A stretch of 20,195 bases of DNA from Conidiobolus incongruus B7586 (GCA_000697335.1 JNEM01016573.1:1-20195), one strand, 5' to 3'. Counted from the stretch's first letter, positions 9,742 to 20,195 are shown. Program-made: numbers and translations. Notes: a model not told the origin generated them from the sequence alone.

Positions 9742-10786
9742 CTTAAAATTATGAATGCTCTTATTTTTATTTTAGACTTTAATATAGTTTACATGATATT
9801 AAAAATATATTTAATACAGTGATCTTATTTATTATTGATATAAAAGTATCTTTAAATGTAAACTATTACTATACTCATTCTATATTGTTAAATATTATCG
9901 AAATTCTCACAGCCAAAATGATACGATATACCTAAATTGTAAATAATTGACAATATTAACAAAATATATTTTTATTTATAGATATTATCCAGTATACTTG
10001 TTATAGTTGGTATCAATATGACCATATTGTAAAAAAACAGTCTATTTATTAAATTTTATCAAATCAAAATTTACTTTAGCAATTTTGAATTATCCAAAAT
10101 TATAGTGGCAAATTTTCATCAAATATCATTAAATTGATTATAATCAACATTGTATTATCAAGATATTCATTTAATAAATTTTGCAATATCAGATTATTGA
10201 TTTTAAGAACATGCTTGGATGAGAAAAACAGGACATTGTATATCTGATAACTAAGTGAATTATTTAGATTAATGATTATTGATACTGTATTTTGAACCTG
10301 TCAAAACAATTTTTTGAAACGATGTAATATGAAGTTTGCTTCATATAAAAATTAAATAATTTGGTTTATTAGTTTTCGTTATTTCTATAATCAAAGCTAT
10401 AATTCATTGGTTATCAGGGTTAAATGGTAATAATAAATATAATATTATATCCAAAAGTCATAGGTTTTATTAAGTTTGTGATTTAGGATGAAAAGCGGAA
10501 AAATCTCTAAATAACACGATATTCACAATACCAAATGTAACATTCATCCGTCAAGAAATCATCACATTTTTTACAAGGTGGTGATTGGTTTAAATATGAG
10601 AAAAAAGTGGGTTAACTAGCATTGAAGCTGATTTCATATTTCTTATTAAAACCCAATTGTCCAACATTTAATCAATTCACCCCAAAAAATAAATACAATA
10701 CCGAAATTCAATACCATTAGGGTATAAAATCGAACATTGAGTAAATCCCTGTCAATAAACCTTTCTATTTTTTATATTAAATATTT
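9742..10786. other. Spacer and upstream region of the mitochondrial carrier
   Basis: No coding region was seen. A perfect 8-bp hairpin with a 4-nt loop lies at 10327-10346 (ATATGAAG, TTTG, CTTCATAT). From about 10480 to 10740 the G+C content is higher, which marks the probable promoter region of the carrier gene. It contains a reverse CCAAT-type word (GATTGG, near 10582) and TATAAAA at 10723-10729. Confidence 0.45.
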
Positions 10787-10794
10787 TATAAAAG
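10787..10794 (+). promoter_or_regulatory. Possible TATA box of the mitochondrial carrier gene
   Basis: TATAAAAG lies 104 nt before the ATG at 10898. A second TATAAAA occurs at 10723-10729. Either could serve as core promoter; position is the only evidence, and the A+T-rich background makes chance matches likely. Confidence 0.3.
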
Positions 10795-10897
10795 ATTGGA
10801 TAATATTAAAAGCTGAATTAAATTATTGATCATTTTACTCTTTACCAATTTTGTTACGGCGTAATCAAATATATTATCTTTACAAATTTATTAAATC

Positions 10898-11994
10898 ATG
10901 AGTACAACAGTTACCAAAACTACTACCACTACGGCAACCCCCATTGTAGTTGTGTCGAGGAAAGAAACCTTTCAAAAGTTTGCTTTTGCTGGCATATCTT
11001 GTATGACTGCCGCTTGCGTTACAAATCCTCTTGGTAAGTTTTTAGTTTATTTGTTAAAATTTTGAAAATTGATCATTATCAAGATGTTATCAAGGTACGT
11101 CTTCAACTTCAGGGAAATGTAGCTCCTGGAACAGCCCTTAAATACCGTGGGTTCTTCACAGGACTTATAGTGATGCTCAAGGAAGAGGGTATTCGTTCTT
11201 GGTACAGGGGACTGTCTGCGTCACTCGCTAGGGAGGGTACTTACAGCACCCTTCGTGTAGGTTTATACGAGCCCTTTAAAGACTTATACCATCGTGACCC
11301 CAATAAACCTCTCCCCCTTTACAAGAAAATCCTTGCAGCTATGTCTTCTGGAGCTGTTGCCGCTTCCCTTACCAACCCTGCAGATTTGGTAAAAGTTAGA
11401 ATGCAAGCTCTCAGTCCCGACGGCAAACCTAGATACACTAGCTTGCTTCAAGCTTGGAGAACCATTTATAGTCAAGAAGGAATTGGTGGTCTTTATAGAG
11501 GTGTGGTAAGTATCATTTCTTTTAATTTTAGTATTTGAATCCAAAAATTCAATATACTAAATTTAATCAATGTACACATTCATTCATACCACTTAATTTA
11601 GAGTGCTAATTGCCAACGTGCCATGTTATCAACAGCCTCTCAGTTGGCATCTTACGACCATATCAAACATATGATCCTTGACTCTGGACTCCTAAAAGAA
11701 GGTTTATTATGTCAATTCACAACCGCTGTAGGAGCAGGATTTATTTTTGCATGCGTCACCTCACCAGTCGACACTATCAAATCACGCTACATGTCCCAAC
11801 AATTCAGCAGTGCTGGTAAAGGTCTACAATATTCGTCAACCATTGACTGTGTCAAACAAGTTGTCGCCAAGGAGGGACCTTTTGCCCTGTACAAAGGATT
11901 CTTCCCCAACTGGGCCAGAATTGGACCACACACCATTGTCACTTTCTTGGCTCTAGAACAATTGAGAAAATTGGCAGGCATTAAGCCCATTTAA
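10898..11994 (+). CDS. Mitochondrial carrier (SLC25) protein, dicarboxylate/uncoupling-protein-like
   Basis: I read three exons: 10898-11033, 11084-11505 and 11602-11994. Introns of 50 and 96 nt have GTAAG donors and AG acceptors. The 316-residue product has the three tandem carrier repeats, each with P-x-[DE]-x-x-[KR]: PLDVIK at 44-49, PADLVK at 144-149 and PVDTIK at 241-246. Two membrane helices per repeat are expected, giving an inner-membrane solute exchanger. The segments KVRLQLQG, WYRGLSASLAREGTYSTLRVGLYEP and LSTASQLASYDHIK resemble the dicarboxylate/oxoglutarate/uncoupling branch more than the nucleotide or phosphate carriers. The usual RQ before the aromatic residue in repeat 1 is RE here (95-96). 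The N-terminus (residues 1-20) is threonine- and valine-rich and poorly conserved. The exact substrate is not determined. The first intron splits the PLD codon, so frame and junction are well supported. Confidence 0.93.
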
Positions 11995-13362
11995 AACAAA
12001 TATTAGATTTCATCGTTTTAATTATTACAATTAATATAATGAATTTAATTCTATATCCATAACTATAATATTAGCCAATATAATATTATACACATTTTAT
12101 CTCTTATTTTTAGATATATCGATAGATTATGAAGGATAAAAATCCATAGATATTAATTAATTATAGATTACCAATTGTAGCATATTGTAAGGTAACCAAA
12201 TATTTGGAACTTCTTGGTTATTGGATTTCCTGATCGAGTCATATATATATATATATATATCGATATCTCACTAATAATGAGTTAAAATTAGTTAATTATT
12301 TTGATAAAATAATTTATCGTTTTCAATCTCTACAAAAAAATGATTGAAAAAATATCATATAAATGAATATATGAAATTATTTGACAATATAATTTTTAAA
12401 ATGTTTATTATTTTGACTTATTTGATAAATTAAGTGGGTCTTCAAGTCTTAATTTCTGGGTGGCAAGTCTGATGTACCATTCATTACACCATAGTGGTGC
12501 AAATTCATTACTTTGAGTGAAATTACTGCAAGATTACAATCAAATGAAATTCCTTTTTAGTGATTTCAAACAGTTAAAAATTCAACTTATTAGATATACT
12601 ATCGCTTTAATAACTAATTTAAACACCTTTTATTTAAATAAATTTTCAAGTAATTATTAACTTAAAAAGATTATAATTATTACTGCTTAATTCGAAGTTT
12701 TGACAAAATAAATGGATAATAAACTTGTGAAATTTTGATTAACTGATTGATAAGTCATTTGAATATAATTAGTAATTAATGATAATAAAATCGCTTAATA
12801 TATTATTAATTAGCAATATATTATAATATTGATAATATTAGTTTATAATTTGATTTTAATTGATTAAAAAATTGATTCAATCTAAAAATATATATATTAT
12901 AAAATTATTATTTTCAATTTTACAATAATATATATTACAAAATATAATTTTTTTTCAGTTATTTAATAAATATTGTGATAATATTAAGCTAAAGATTTGG
13001 TTAAAATAATTACTTCATTTATCTTAATATCAATTTTAGTGAAAGTTTATATATTTGGTAAATTATATATTTAAACAAACCTTTAATTTTTGAATTATAT
13101 ATATTGATTCAATGGTTTTTGGTATTTTAAAAAATATAAAGAAATTATTTAATTAATTGTTATTTTAAATTTAATATAATAGAAACTTTTATAGATAATT
13201 TCAAAAGATATATTGGATATTATTAATAATTATGTAAAAAAATATAAAATATTATTGAAAGATTTTTAATAAAAAAACTAAAATCATAAAAAAGTTAGAT
13301 TAAGAAATAATATTTATAACAAGATCATTATAATTGAGAAACTAGTAAATATTACACTAAAG
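11995..13362. other. Spacer between the carrier gene and tRNA-Lys
   Basis: No gene was recognised. It holds an (AT)10 tract at 12241-12260. A G+C-richer island at about 12430-12540 has a 41-codon minus-strand frame at 12408-12530, reading ...EFAPLWCNEWYIRLATQ..., that I cannot assign. The island also contains a small palindrome CACCA-TAG-TGGTG near 12488. From 12600 on the sequence is about 12-15% G+C. Confidence 0.5.
12241..12260. repeat. (AT)10 dinucleotide microsatellite
   Basis: Ten uninterrupted AT units lie about 250 bp downstream of the carrier gene. It is likely to vary in length between strains. Confidence 0.9.
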
Positions 13363-13435
13363 CACCCAACGTGGGGGTCGAACCCACAACCTTGAGATTA
13401 AGAGTCTCACGCTCTACCGATTGAGCTAGCCGGGC
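13363..13435 (-). tRNA. tRNA-Lys (anticodon CTT)
   Basis: The 73-nt cloverleaf is complete. The acceptor is GCCCGGC with GTTGGGT and the discriminator is G. The D arm is GCTC-AATCGGTA-GAGC. The anticodon arm is TGAGA-CTCTTAA-TCTCA, the variable loop is five nt, and the T arm is GTGGG-TTCGACC-CCCAC. There is no intron. The first acceptor pair is G-U rather than G-C, and two further G-U pairs lie in the stem, while D, anticodon and T stems pair perfectly. The first run of four or more T on the transcribed strand is about 70 nt past the 3' end (plus-strand 13288-13293), so a long trailer or a weak TTT terminator is implied. Confidence 0.97.
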
Positions 13436-13918
13436 ATATTAAACACTTTAAAACACAATCTGTAAGTTTACTTACCTAATTATTTCTAAAATTTATCAAA
13501 AACTTTTATAATTTATTAAACCATCAATTGTTTTTTATTCCACTTATTCTATATTTTTTTTACTTTTGTTTCACATTATTCAATTAATCTTATTTCTATA
13601 GAATTTTTAATTAATATATCCATTCATAATTTAATTTCTTTTAATAATTATATATTAACTATATCATCATAAAATGTTTTATATTTTGATTAAAATTAAT
13701 ATCTTCTTTATCAAAAATTATATAATTTTTCATTATATAATCTATTAATTATATTGGTCAATAATACATTTCTTAGAAATTTAAGTTTAATAAGTCAATA
13801 TGGCGATTTGTTATTTATTGACCTTTTTAAATTTTAATAATAATATATTTTACATGAATTAGATAAAAGAAATATTAATATATAATAATTATAAAATTAT
13901 AACTAAAATAAAAAAGGT

Positions 13919-13959
13919 ACCTTGAGATTAAAGAATAAATATACCGCATTGATAAGAGA
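13919..13959 (-). pseudogene. Fragment resembling tRNA-Lys (anticodon to D arm)
   Basis: Thirteen consecutive bases (13919-13931, ACCTTGAGATTAA on the plus strand) equal the anticodon-stem region of the intact tRNA-Lys gene 0.5 kb away in the same orientation. After a gap of similar length, TACCG and ATTGA reappear where the D-loop sequence belongs. The T arm and acceptor are gone. It is probably a decayed duplicate or a tRNA-derived insertion; a chance match cannot be fully excluded. Confidence 0.42.
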
Positions 13960-14213
13960 ATATTAATAAATATAAGAGTATTTGATATTTTATAAGGTTT
14001 TAATTAAAGAATTTGATATGTGAATAAAAAATATTTTAGTTTGAAAAAATAAAAAATAAGGTAGAGTATGATTATAATAGAGGGAAAATTTAGTAAGTAC
14101 CAAAAAAATTATATATCAAATGAATTAAAAAAAATGATGAAATGAAATTTAAGTAAAATATTAAATATGTTTAAACTAAAAATATATGAACAAATTCTTA
14201 TTTTCAAATGTGA

Positions 14214-14285
14214 GCTCCGCTGGTGTAATGGTTAGCACTCAGGACTTTGAATCCTGCGATCTGAGTTCGATTCTCAGGCAGAGCT
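14214..14285 (+). tRNA. tRNA-Gln (anticodon TTG)
   Basis: The 72-nt cloverleaf has acceptor GCTCCGC with GCAGAGC, a D arm GTG...CAC around TAATGGTTAG, anticodon arm CAGGA-CTTTGAA-TCCTG, and T arm CTGAG-TTCGATT-CTCAG. The discriminator is T. It matches the general eukaryotic tRNA-Gln(UUG) pattern, including the TGGTGTAATGGTTAGCAC run. The acceptor stem has one C-A mismatch (fifth pair). There is no intron. It lies about 0.8 kb from tRNA-Lys on the opposite strand. Confidence 0.96.
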
Positions 14286-14287
14286 TC

Positions 14288-14292
14288 TTTTT
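14288..14292 (+). terminator. RNA polymerase III terminator of tRNA-Gln
   Basis: Five T residues start two bases after the mature 3' end of tRNA-Gln, the usual stop signal for RNA polymerase III. Confidence 0.8.
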
Positions 14293-16334
14293 GATTATAT
14301 CTAAATTCTTTATAATATCCAGTTTCAGTATTGACATTATATTTCTTTTGCCTGTTTGACAATTCTTCTATTTCTCTTATGTTATTTAATATGAATAATT
14401 TTTATATATTTCATAATATTTATTTCTCCTTTGAGCTATACTTATTAACTAATTTTCACTGATATTTATTCTTTCTCACGTAGCGAAATTTTCATTTATT
14501 CTAGCGATATTATATTTAAGAATTAACTATTTTATGTTAATAATTTCAATTTTATTTAGTATTCTAAAATTGAATAAAATTTTTAAAATTTGACCAAAAT
14601 TCTCTCATTTAAATGAATTTATTTTTAGTTTTAATAAATTATTTATAGAATTGAAACATTATCACCGATTATTCACGCCATAATATATTTTACAAATATT
14701 AATTAAAAATATATATTTCAAATTTAAATTTTTCTTATATAATCGCTATTAAATTTTAAAGATAAAATGAATAGTTTATTATAATGATTAAAGTTTAATT
14801 TAATCATGATTAATTTTTATATGCTGATATATTGAAGTGATACTTTGTGATTTTATGTGAATAATAAAAATACCTTAAACTATTCATACTCTCAAATTTG
14901 AACTTAATTCAAATATTAATATTATAATTATTTTTAATTTATTACTAGAATAAATATTTAATCATTAACAAAATTTTTAAAATTATAGAATCCATTTTAT
15001 TAACAATATATAACACAAATATAAGTAATTTAAATTGAAGCTACATATAATTTAAAATCAACAAACTGTATTAATCAATTAATTAGTACAAAGCTGAGTT
15101 GATAATGTATGTTATTAGTTATTAGCTATCGATTAACATATATAATCTGTTTAATATAACTAGATAAAAAATTTCGGTTGATAATGATAACTACCAGATA
15201 AACTTGTTAAGATTGAACCAGATAGTTAAAAAATGTACCAAGATAATATATACATATAATTTAGCGAACCAGAGCAAAGAAAAAGTTAAAAATAGTATAT
15301 ATCATATCATCCGAAATATTAAATTTTTGTTGTACGAAATGAATTTTATCAATAATCATTTTATAATATATTATTGAAGTATCAAGTGATCAAAGGTAAA
15401 ACATATCATAGATATAATATATTATGCAATTTTTTGATATTCCTTTAACAATTCATCAATTTAAAACTAATGGTTTATATTCTAATGTAATAAATTAGTT
15501 AATTTCATTATTCCTTGAATTTGTTGTTATAATATTTTTCAAAATTTTTGCTATTAGCAAATTTTTACTCCTATCCTGTACCCTTGAAATTACCAACTAG
15601 AGGAATACATTCTTAAATTAAATTGGATCCAATCAAAGTTCTTATTCTTAGCATGGTGTTGTGTTGTGTGAATTTGTGAGATTTACAATTGATAAAGGTT
15701 ACAAATTTAATTTCAAACTAACATATCTGAATCAAATCCAAAATTAATAAAGTCAGTGCATATTCTAGATAATTGATACAAAATTGTATCAATTCGAAAT
15801 AGCTTTTCATTAATTTCAATCTATTGGTAACAAAATAAGTATAAAAGCAGATTTTGCTGCATAATGTTTATTTCATGCATCCAATCCTTTATAGTTGGCA
15901 TTGATATTTTTAGAATGTAAATTAAAGAAATTAATATTAAACATGTTGATTAATTAATTATTGAAAAATTGTTAAATTTAAATTCTCAATTGCAAGAGGA
16001 TTAAATCAATATAAATACTTAACGTTATCCTGATTTTAGTTAGTTAAACTCTTGCTTGTTATTTTAATTTTTATATTTTTTTTCATAAAGGTAAATATTA
16101 ATAATGATTTTTGATTATTTTTACATTATTACACTATTCTGTAAACAATCAAATTAATTATTAGCTTCATTTTTTTATTAACTTAATATTTTTTTTATTT
16201 AGTTTTAATAAGTTTTATAAAAAAATAATAACAAAGAGTGAATAATTAAAATATAATACTAATATAAATATAATAATAATATCAGAAAAATATAAAATAA
16301 TATTATAGATTTCCTAATTATATATATAATCAAT
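14293..16334. other. Spacer and upstream region of the GDP-mannose transporter
   Basis: No gene was recognised. At 15193-15275 four related words (ACCAGATA twice, ACCAAGATAA, ACCAGAGC) occur within about 85 bp and could be a GATA-type factor cluster. The stretch 15540-15720 is richer in G+C and has stop-broken coding-like text on the plus strand that I cannot identify. TATAAAAG lies at 15840-15847. A GTAAAT donor-like word at about 16090 with a pyrimidine-rich TTTAG at 16201 could outline an intron in the 5' untranslated region, but that is speculative. Confidence 0.4.
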
Positions 16335-17560
16335 ATGAAAATTTCATTCAATGCGATTGCGCCAATTTTGGCTTATTGTTGTTCTTCTATTTTGATGACT
16401 TTAGTCAACAGATACCTTATGCAAGCTTTTAAAGACTATTTATTTTTAATGCTTTCTATCCAAGTAAGTTAATTTTAATGATTTAGACTATTAGGTTTTA
16501 ATCTGTGATTTAGTCTTTGGCTTGTGTAATTTTAATTCATATCTTTAAAGCTTTCAAATTGGTTAATGCTAAAGCCTTTAACTTGGACGATGCTAAAAAA
16601 TGTAAGTTGCATCCAATATCAAATATCTCTGTATAAATATATAGAGTATTATATTTATTTAAAAAATGAACTGATATTAATCAATCTGTTCAGGGTTGCC
16701 TGTTTCTGTTTTACAAGCTACTATGTTGTACACTGGTGCTCAAAGGTATTCATTTATACTTGAATCAATTTATTTAATATAGTTTGTTGATTTTTTATAT
16801 TTATTATAGTCAAGCTTTATTGAAAGTCGCTATCTTTACCATTTTCAAAAATTTAACCATTATCTTGGTTGCCTATGGTGAAAAGTTTATGTTTGGAACC
16901 CATATTAGCTGGACTATGCTTGCATCTTTTGCTTTAATTGTCCTCAGTTCTGTTGTTGGTGGATTTACCGAATTGGAATTCAACCTCGTCGGTTATACAT
17001 GGATGCTTTTTAACTGCTTTTCATCTGCCTGTTTCGTCCTCTTCATGCGCAAGGCTATTAAGACTGTTTCTTTCAAAGATTTTGATACTGTCTACTTCAA
17101 CAACTTGCTTACTCTTCCCATGTTCTTGATGCTAAGTTTGCTTACCGAAAGCCTACCTACTCTCTGGTCCACTTTGACTAATCCCTCTGATGAAGACAAC
17201 ACTATGCTCATTTTCCAAATTGGTGTCATTGTATCTGGATTATCTGCCTTCGCTATTAGTTACTGTTCTGCCTGGTGTATTCGTGCTGCCGGTGCCACCA
17301 CCTACTCTATGGTTGGTGCCTTGAACAAGTTGCCCGTTTCCTTCGCCGGTATTGTGTTCTTAGGGGAAAAAACCTCGATTGGCAATATTCTTGCTATTAT
17401 TCTTGCTTTTCTGTCTGGTCTTGTCTACTCTAAGGCTAAGATGGATGCTCCAAAACCAGCACCAGTTCAAAACGCTCCCACTTATGAAGAATTACAACAA
17501 GAAGATGAAATGGAATTACCTATCGGTATGAAGGATATCCCTAATTCTAACAAGGATTAA
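16335..17560 (+). CDS. VRG4: Golgi GDP-mannose transporter (VRG4-type nucleotide-sugar transporter)
   Basis: I read four exons: 16335-16463, 16514-16601, 16694-16745 and 16810-17560. Introns are 50, 92 and 64 nt, all GT-AG. The product is 339 residues, the size of yeast Vrg4 (337). This antiporter brings GDP-mannose into the Golgi lumen, in exchange for GMP, for glycan and cell-wall mannan synthesis. About ten hydrophobic spans are visible. Diagnostic segments are ILAYCCSSILMTLVNRY at 11-27, ACVILIHIFKAF in exon 2, KKWLPVSVL across the exon 2/3 join, and FTIFKNLTIILVAYGE at 99-114. The substrate-binding motifs are YFNN at 185-188 (FYNN in yeast, so the two aromatic residues are swapped) and GALNK at 259-263. 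The cytosolic C-tail is proline-rich, then acidic. The splice between GAQ and QALLK restores the family's continuous sequence. Confidence 0.95.
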
Positions 17561-17596
17561 AATGGTTTATCCCGTCTTGACTAATATTTGTTTCTT

Positions 17597-17617
17597 TTGT
17601 AATTCTCAAAATTACAA
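17597..17617 (+). other. Hairpin in the 3' flank of VRG4
   Basis: TTGTAATT and AATTACAA form a perfect 8-bp stem around a 5-nt loop, 37 nt after the stop codon. It probably lies in the 3' untranslated region and might influence mRNA end formation or stability. In such A+T-rich DNA a chance origin is possible. Confidence 0.35.
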
Positions 17618-18423
17618 GTATTATTCAAGAGTTCTCTTTTATCATTACAATAGTTTATTTCAATATATCAATTTTTAAATAGTGAATTATTCAGGATATA
17701 TTTGAGTATCTTTTAAATTTTTTCATATAATTAATAACTTAACAGATTATTATAGATTTGTTTAATGGTACTTTATTCAATTCTTAATTTTTACTACATT
17801 AACTAATTTAAATCAAGAATTCCTTGTTACAAATTGTTGAAGTTATTCAACGCGTGATTTGAATTAAATCATCTATATCACATCTATTTAATCTAATCAT
17901 AAGAAATATTGCAAAAATTATAATGTATGATGTGTTATCTAATTTTTAAAAAATTCAAAGAGTATTATTCTAGCATATTAATTTGATAATATTTAATTTT
18001 TCAATTAATATGTTTATAAATCATTAATAATTTTTTTTGAAATATCATGTAGCAAATATTTTCTTTTAATTACAAGACTTATATTTACTTGTTAAGCATA
18101 ATATAAATATACTGAAATATATTGAAATATATAAAAATTAAACCATTATATTTGAATTTTAATAATAGTTATTTCAAATTCTATATTGATTTTAATTTTT
18201 CTACTTATAAATTATTAGAATAATATTAATTAATTTTGATTTAAATTATAGAATTATAATACAATCAATGAACTAATTAATATTTATTGATAATCATTAG
18301 ACTGAATTCAGTATTTGATATTTTATTATTGATAAAAATGATTATTATGAGATTATTTTAACATAATTAATGCAAAAAATGTAAGATTAAATCGATATAT
18401 ACATGGGTGGATTCCCAATATGA
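17618..18423. other. A+T-rich spacer, no gene seen
   Basis: No open frame, tRNA or repeat family was recognised. Downstream exons for the orphan minus-strand frame were looked for here and none was found. Confidence 0.55.
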
Positions 18424-18618
18424 CTATCTAGATAAGCTTAGAATTTGAAGCAATGGGATATCATGATGGTCGACAGATACAATATCCCTTTGGAAAACCA
18501 TCGAAGTTCTTCTGGATACTACAGGGGAAGTAACCCGAGATGTAGAAGGAGTGTTATAAGCAGAGTTAGGAGCAGATGAGCGATAGCTTTGTAAATCAGC
18601 AAGATGAGTATAGTCCAT
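18424..18618 (-). CDS. Orphan 64-residue reading frame, serine/threonine-rich, possibly a gene fragment
   Basis: The frame runs from an ATG in an A-rich context (AATAATGG) to a TAG. Its G+C content is about twice that of the surrounding spacer, which suggests real or recently real coding sequence. The peptide begins MDYTHLADLQSYRS and is rich in Ser, Thr, Pro and Arg through residue 40. It includes SRRTS, a basic-directed kinase-like site, then VDHHDIPLLQ. This looks like a disordered N-terminal cytosolic tail of a larger protein. No family was recognised. After the TAG the same frame continues with SYWESTHVYI before another run of stops, so a truncated N-terminal exon or a gene remnant is more likely than a complete small protein. 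No convincing downstream exon is visible. Confidence 0.35.
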   Translation of the reverse strand: MDYTHLADLQSYRSSAPNSAYNTPSTSRVTSPVVSRRTSMVFQRDIVSVDHHDIPLLQILSLSR

Positions 18619-20195
18619 TATTAATATGATGCGTATTATTGGGTATTAAATTGATTTTTTATTATGCTGATAGTACCGTTATTTTCATATTTATAGATTT
18701 TTTTATTAAATATTGATCAATGTTCATTTTATTAATGAATCTCAATTATTGTATTTAAAGTTGAATTTACCCCAATAACAAAAGTCTAATAGAATACACT
18801 AATTCAACAATTGAAATTAATATGTTCATATGAGAATTTTTGTAAGTTGAATTTTAGTCATCATCATTGATATAACATAACAATGACTCTAAAATCAATT
18901 ATTAATATATAATTTTTATGATTACTTTTTATTTATTTAGCAATATTTATTATTTTTATTTTTTAATTTTTGGAGAATTAAAAACAACAATTAAAAATAA
19001 TTTTTTCCAATTTTATTTACTATGCCCAAATATGGATATATTACAAACTCTCAGTTCAAAAAATTGAAACCAGAATTTATTTAATGCATTTTATAATTTT
19101 TCAATACTAGTTAATTATTAGAAATATAACCTAGAGTATGATTATTTTGATTTTGATTTAATCATTATTTAAAGTCAAAAAATATTAACAAAATATAACT
19201 GAGTTAGCAAAACAAAGTTTATTCCATCATAAACACCAAGTATATTCAAGTTTTATAACTCCAAATTAAATATCAATATCATAACCTAAGATATCAAAAT
19301 TTGATTAGTACCAACTTGAAAATATAAAAACCACATTAGTTTATAATAAAGCAAAACATCTTTATGATAATTTATTTTATTTCATTAGCTTTTTATAAAT
19401 TTTCATAATAATGCAAAATTCAAACAGGAATTGTAATTGCTTCCATAAAGAATATAAATATATTAATGATATAGATAGTAATAAAAAGTATTAAAATTAA
19501 GCTTTTAGCATATAGAATTATATAATAATAACATATTAATAAATAAACATTAAAACTTTATTTTAATAATAAATTCCATTTAAAAAATTTTTAAAGTTAG
19601 GAAAGTTTATAATATTTTAAAAATTAAAAAACCAATATAAATACGATAAATTAAAATTTTAATTTAATGTATATAAGAACTAAAGGATTTTTACATTTAA
19701 AATAAAATATAAAATATCAGTTGAGAAAAATATTTAAATTATATGACAATAATATGCAAGGGTGATGTGATTTATATATTCTTCGATAAAGAAAATGGTA
19801 TATTGTTGTTATTCTAGTTAAGTTGAAAAGTTTGAATTGATTTCAAATTAAAATATAAAATTATTATCACTAATCAAAATTATATATCATATATTAAGAT
19901 TCTCAAATTTTGAATAAAATATTATATTTCAGAATTAATGTATTGGAATGATATACAATAACAATAAGTTTAAAAAGTAATATATTGAGAATTATATTTA
20001 GTGTTTTATCAATTTTTCAAATAATAAATATCAAACTTTTATTAAATATACCTAATTAAGTTGAATATGGATCATTATTCATCAAATATTACCTTGAATT
20101 TGAAGTAATGGGAAATTTTTTAATTTCTGATTTTTCAAACATATTATTAATTTGAAATAAATAAATATATACAAAGTTAATAGGAAATTATATAT
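18619..20195. other. A+T-rich spacer to the window edge
   Basis: No gene was recognised. An 18-base word at 20096-20113 repeats 18441-18458, inside the orphan frame, with one difference. Composition falls to about 15% G+C after 19300, similar to the left end of the window. Confidence 0.5.

Noticed and set aside
13462-13475. ACTTACCT resembling the 5' end of U1 small nuclear RNA, within the palindrome GTAAGT-TT-ACTTAC
   Set aside because: None of the following U1 sequence or stem-loops is present; the word is short and explained by the palindrome.

Overview
The window looks like nuclear DNA of a fungus with a very A+T-rich genome. The reasons are: short GT-AG introns, mostly 48-60 nt; a fungal-type VRG4 GDP-mannose transporter; a riboflavin synthase, which animals lack; a mitochondrial carrier; and eukaryotic tRNA genes. 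An early-diverging lineage such as the Entomophthoromycotina would fit the composition and the presence of an RlmN-type enzyme, but that placement is inference and cannot be proved from this sequence.

Layout, left to right. 1-1130 is about 90% A+T with nothing recognisable. A single-exon riboflavin synthase lies on the minus strand (1615-2322). It is divergent from a five-exon RlmN-type radical-SAM RNA methyltransferase on the plus strand (2750-4196), which carries a likely mitochondrial presequence. Tail-to-tail with that gene is a decayed class III CoA-transferase on the minus strand (about 4240-5483), whose old introns can still be seen. After about 1.8 kb of A+T-rich spacer comes a decayed class I/II aminotransferase on the plus strand (7331-8510). 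A worn tRNA-Arg-like relic lies at 9669-9741. A three-exon mitochondrial carrier (10898-11994) follows, then a tRNA island: tRNA-Lys(CUU) on the minus strand, a fragment resembling the same tRNA, and tRNA-Gln(UUG) on the plus strand. The last clear gene is a four-exon GDP-mannose transporter (16335-17560). A 64-codon orphan reading frame sits at 18424-18618 on the minus strand. The rest is A+T-rich spacer.

The four intact protein genes are unrelated housekeeping functions: flavin synthesis, organellar RNA modification, mitochondrial transport and Golgi sugar-nucleotide import. Nothing indicates a co-regulated cluster, except that two neighbouring metabolic genes (CoA-transferase and aminotransferase) have both been lost. 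I saw no transposase, reverse transcriptase, viral gene, CRISPR array or rRNA. I did not find a clearly new biological system. The most useful observations are the eukaryotic RlmN with a stop-free 3n intron, the two pseudogenes, the tRNA relics and the steep third-position GC gradient inside the riboflavin synthase gene.
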